NCBI GenBank assembly: GCA_038146925.1
Contig: JAYQSP010000011.1
Span: 992,001 to 1,056,000, forward strand
DNA from: UBA830 sp038146925
Lineage (GTDB): Bacteria > Pseudomonadota > Alphaproteobacteria > MPNO01 > UBA830
Direction of reading: 5' to 3'
Length of the DNA: 64,000 bases
Shown one piece after another: positions 63,326 to 64,000 of the stretch. Every line of letters begins with the position of its first letter. The first letter of the stretch is position 1. The translations under genes and the position numbers were made by a program. Under the pieces are notes generated by a model. It searched no databases, was not told where the DNA came from, and worked only from the letters and a program-made list of their open reading frames with translations.

Positions 63326-63554
63326 GAGTCACCTCAATGTAGTGGGTTCGAAGGGAGTCTAGAGAACTTGTTTTCTCTGAAACCCCATCATAGTCAGAAT
63401 ACTAAAAATAGGGGTTTTTGTCAAGGAACCTTGGTCTAAAAACCTCAGAATTCTGGGCTGTTTTTCATCGGTTCATTGCAGATTTAGACCCACTCGACAA
63501 AACACCTGATTACCTTTTTTTAAGGTATTAAAAAGGTTCTTCCGCAAACAAGAA
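63326..63554. other. AT-rich gap between recombinase and window-end gene
   Basis: About 230 bases of low GC with the promoter side of the serine-recombinase operon. Short recurrent words occur (ACCTCAGAATT at 63442 also at 62492; GATTTAGACCC at 63481 also at 59221). No gene or clear hairpin other than the terminator that follows. Confidence 0.5.
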
Positions 63555-63588
63555 AAGACCCTGCAAACTTGGGGGTAAACAGGGTCTT
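63555..63588 (-). terminator. Terminator of the gene at the window end
   Basis: Stem AAGACCCTG/CAGGGTCTT with a 16-base loop; on the minus strand it is followed by TTCTTG, 60 bases after the stop of the gene at 63649. Confidence 0.7.
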
Positions 63589-63648
63589 CTCCGCATCCAT
63601 GTCCGCGAGACAATCCTTATCGCATCAGGAAGTCCGCAAGATTTAAAA

Positions 63649-64000
63649 CTATTTCAATTTGCACGCCCAAACCATTTCCATGGGTTCGCTACCAGTTGAG
63701 TCTCTCAGGGTATGGTTAATCTTGCATGTATCGCCTACCTTTTTAAAATCCCAAGTCCCGACTATGGTCCATCCACTTCCAAAACCATCGAGACGAATTT
63801 TATTATCTCCAGCACTTGTAATCGTTCCCCAATACATATTTTTCATCTGAGTAAGTCGCCATTTTTCACGTTTTTTCTCTAATTTAAATGGGATATCACT
63901 GTAATGACCCATCCGTTCATAACGGACATCAGCGCCTTCCATCATTTTCATAATTTGCTCGAAACTAAATTTTTCGTTTGCAGACACTGAACTCTGGGTA
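63649..64000 (-). CDS. Hypothetical protein, cut by the window edge
   Basis: At least 116 residues; the frame stays open to the window end (TQSSVSANEKFSFEQIMKMM). The SSVSANEKF region could be the end of a signal peptide, so a secreted protein is likely. FKKVGDTCKINHTLRD and MVWACKLK carry cysteines for a possible disulfide. Family unknown. A terminator follows. Confidence 0.6.
   Translation of the reverse strand, partial: TQSSVSANEKFSFEQIMKMMEGADVRYERMGHYSDIPFKLEKKREKWRLTQMKNMYWGTITSAGDNKIRLDGFGSGWTIVGTWDFKKVGDTCKINHTLRDSTGSEPMEMVWACKLK

Larger units (their letters stand above)
59159..64000. mobile_element. Genomic island integrated at the 3' end of guaA (incomplete)
   Basis: Directly after the guaA stop, base composition and codon use change to a lower-GC pattern that lasts to the window end. 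The island opens with a tyrosine integrase and contains a GIY-YIG protein, several small unknown proteins and a serine recombinase. guaA 3' ends are known insertion hotspots for such islands. The left junction is at or just inside the guaA stop region; the right junction and its repeat of the guaA end lie outside the window. Confidence 0.8.

Overview
The window is a high-GC bacterial chromosome segment, most likely from a heterotrophic alphaproteobacterium of the Rhodospirillales kind. The basis is the gene content and order (recA followed by alaS, guaB/guaA, an mnh/pha-type antiporter remnant), dense alphaproteobacterial-style palindromic repeats, a GTTC-type SOS-like motif at recA and a consensus sigma-54 promoter. 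Genus and species cannot be decided from the sequence alone. About the last 4.8 kb has visibly lower GC and different codon use and is a genomic island.

Layout. 1-35.8 kb is a long accessory, mostly catabolic region: a broken methyltransferase at the edge; cyclase plus beta-keto acid cleavage enzyme; OsmC and peroxiredoxin stress proteins; enoyl-CoA hydratase, acyl-CoA ligase and Rieske oxygenase; an M23 peptidase and a hydantoinase/oxoprolinase pair (hyuA, hyuB); cold shock protein; TauD-like and gentisate-type oxygenases; a universal stress protein next to an FNR box; a four-gene minus-strand operon (YrdC-like, MDR, opine-type dehydrogenase, 3-hydroxyacyl-CoA dehydrogenase); an aminotransferase; an odd REC-HPt protein; an SDR lacking its catalytic residues; an MFS carrier; a ygiB-ygiC-V4R operon; and a MarR-controlled divergon (LLM flavin monooxygenase/MarR against an arylformamidase-like hydrolase). 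35.8-37.2 kb is rearranged debris: intact mnhG, an in-frame mnhD'-'mnhF fusion, and the tail of a degenerate histidine kinase. 37.4-46 kb holds recA, alaS, an unrecognised 455-residue protein, a LOG-family enzyme, a di-haem cytochrome c and a LysM protein. 46-53 kb has an acyl-CoA ligase and a PadR-controlled RND efflux operon. 53-59.2 kb has tRNA-Gln, ppx/gppA, rlmE, guaB, a GNAT gene and guaA. 59.2-64 kb is an island inserted directly behind guaA, with a tyrosine integrase, a GIY-YIG protein, small unknown genes, and a serine recombinase split by a frameshift; its far end lies outside the window.

The most interesting signal is non-coding. Between the padR operon and tRNA-Gln a consensus sigma-54 promoter (TGGCACGGGAATTGCA) precedes about 330 bases without a gene. 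They contain four hairpins whose stems differ completely in sequence while their 9-10 base loops are nearly identical (ANGCCTACCC). I interpret this as a sigma-54-dependent regulatory RNA with a repeated loop motif.

Three genes (M23 peptidase, hyuA, serine recombinase) are each interrupted by a single-base frameshift. Two of these are one-base-short G/C runs, so sequencing error should be excluded before calling them pseudogenes.
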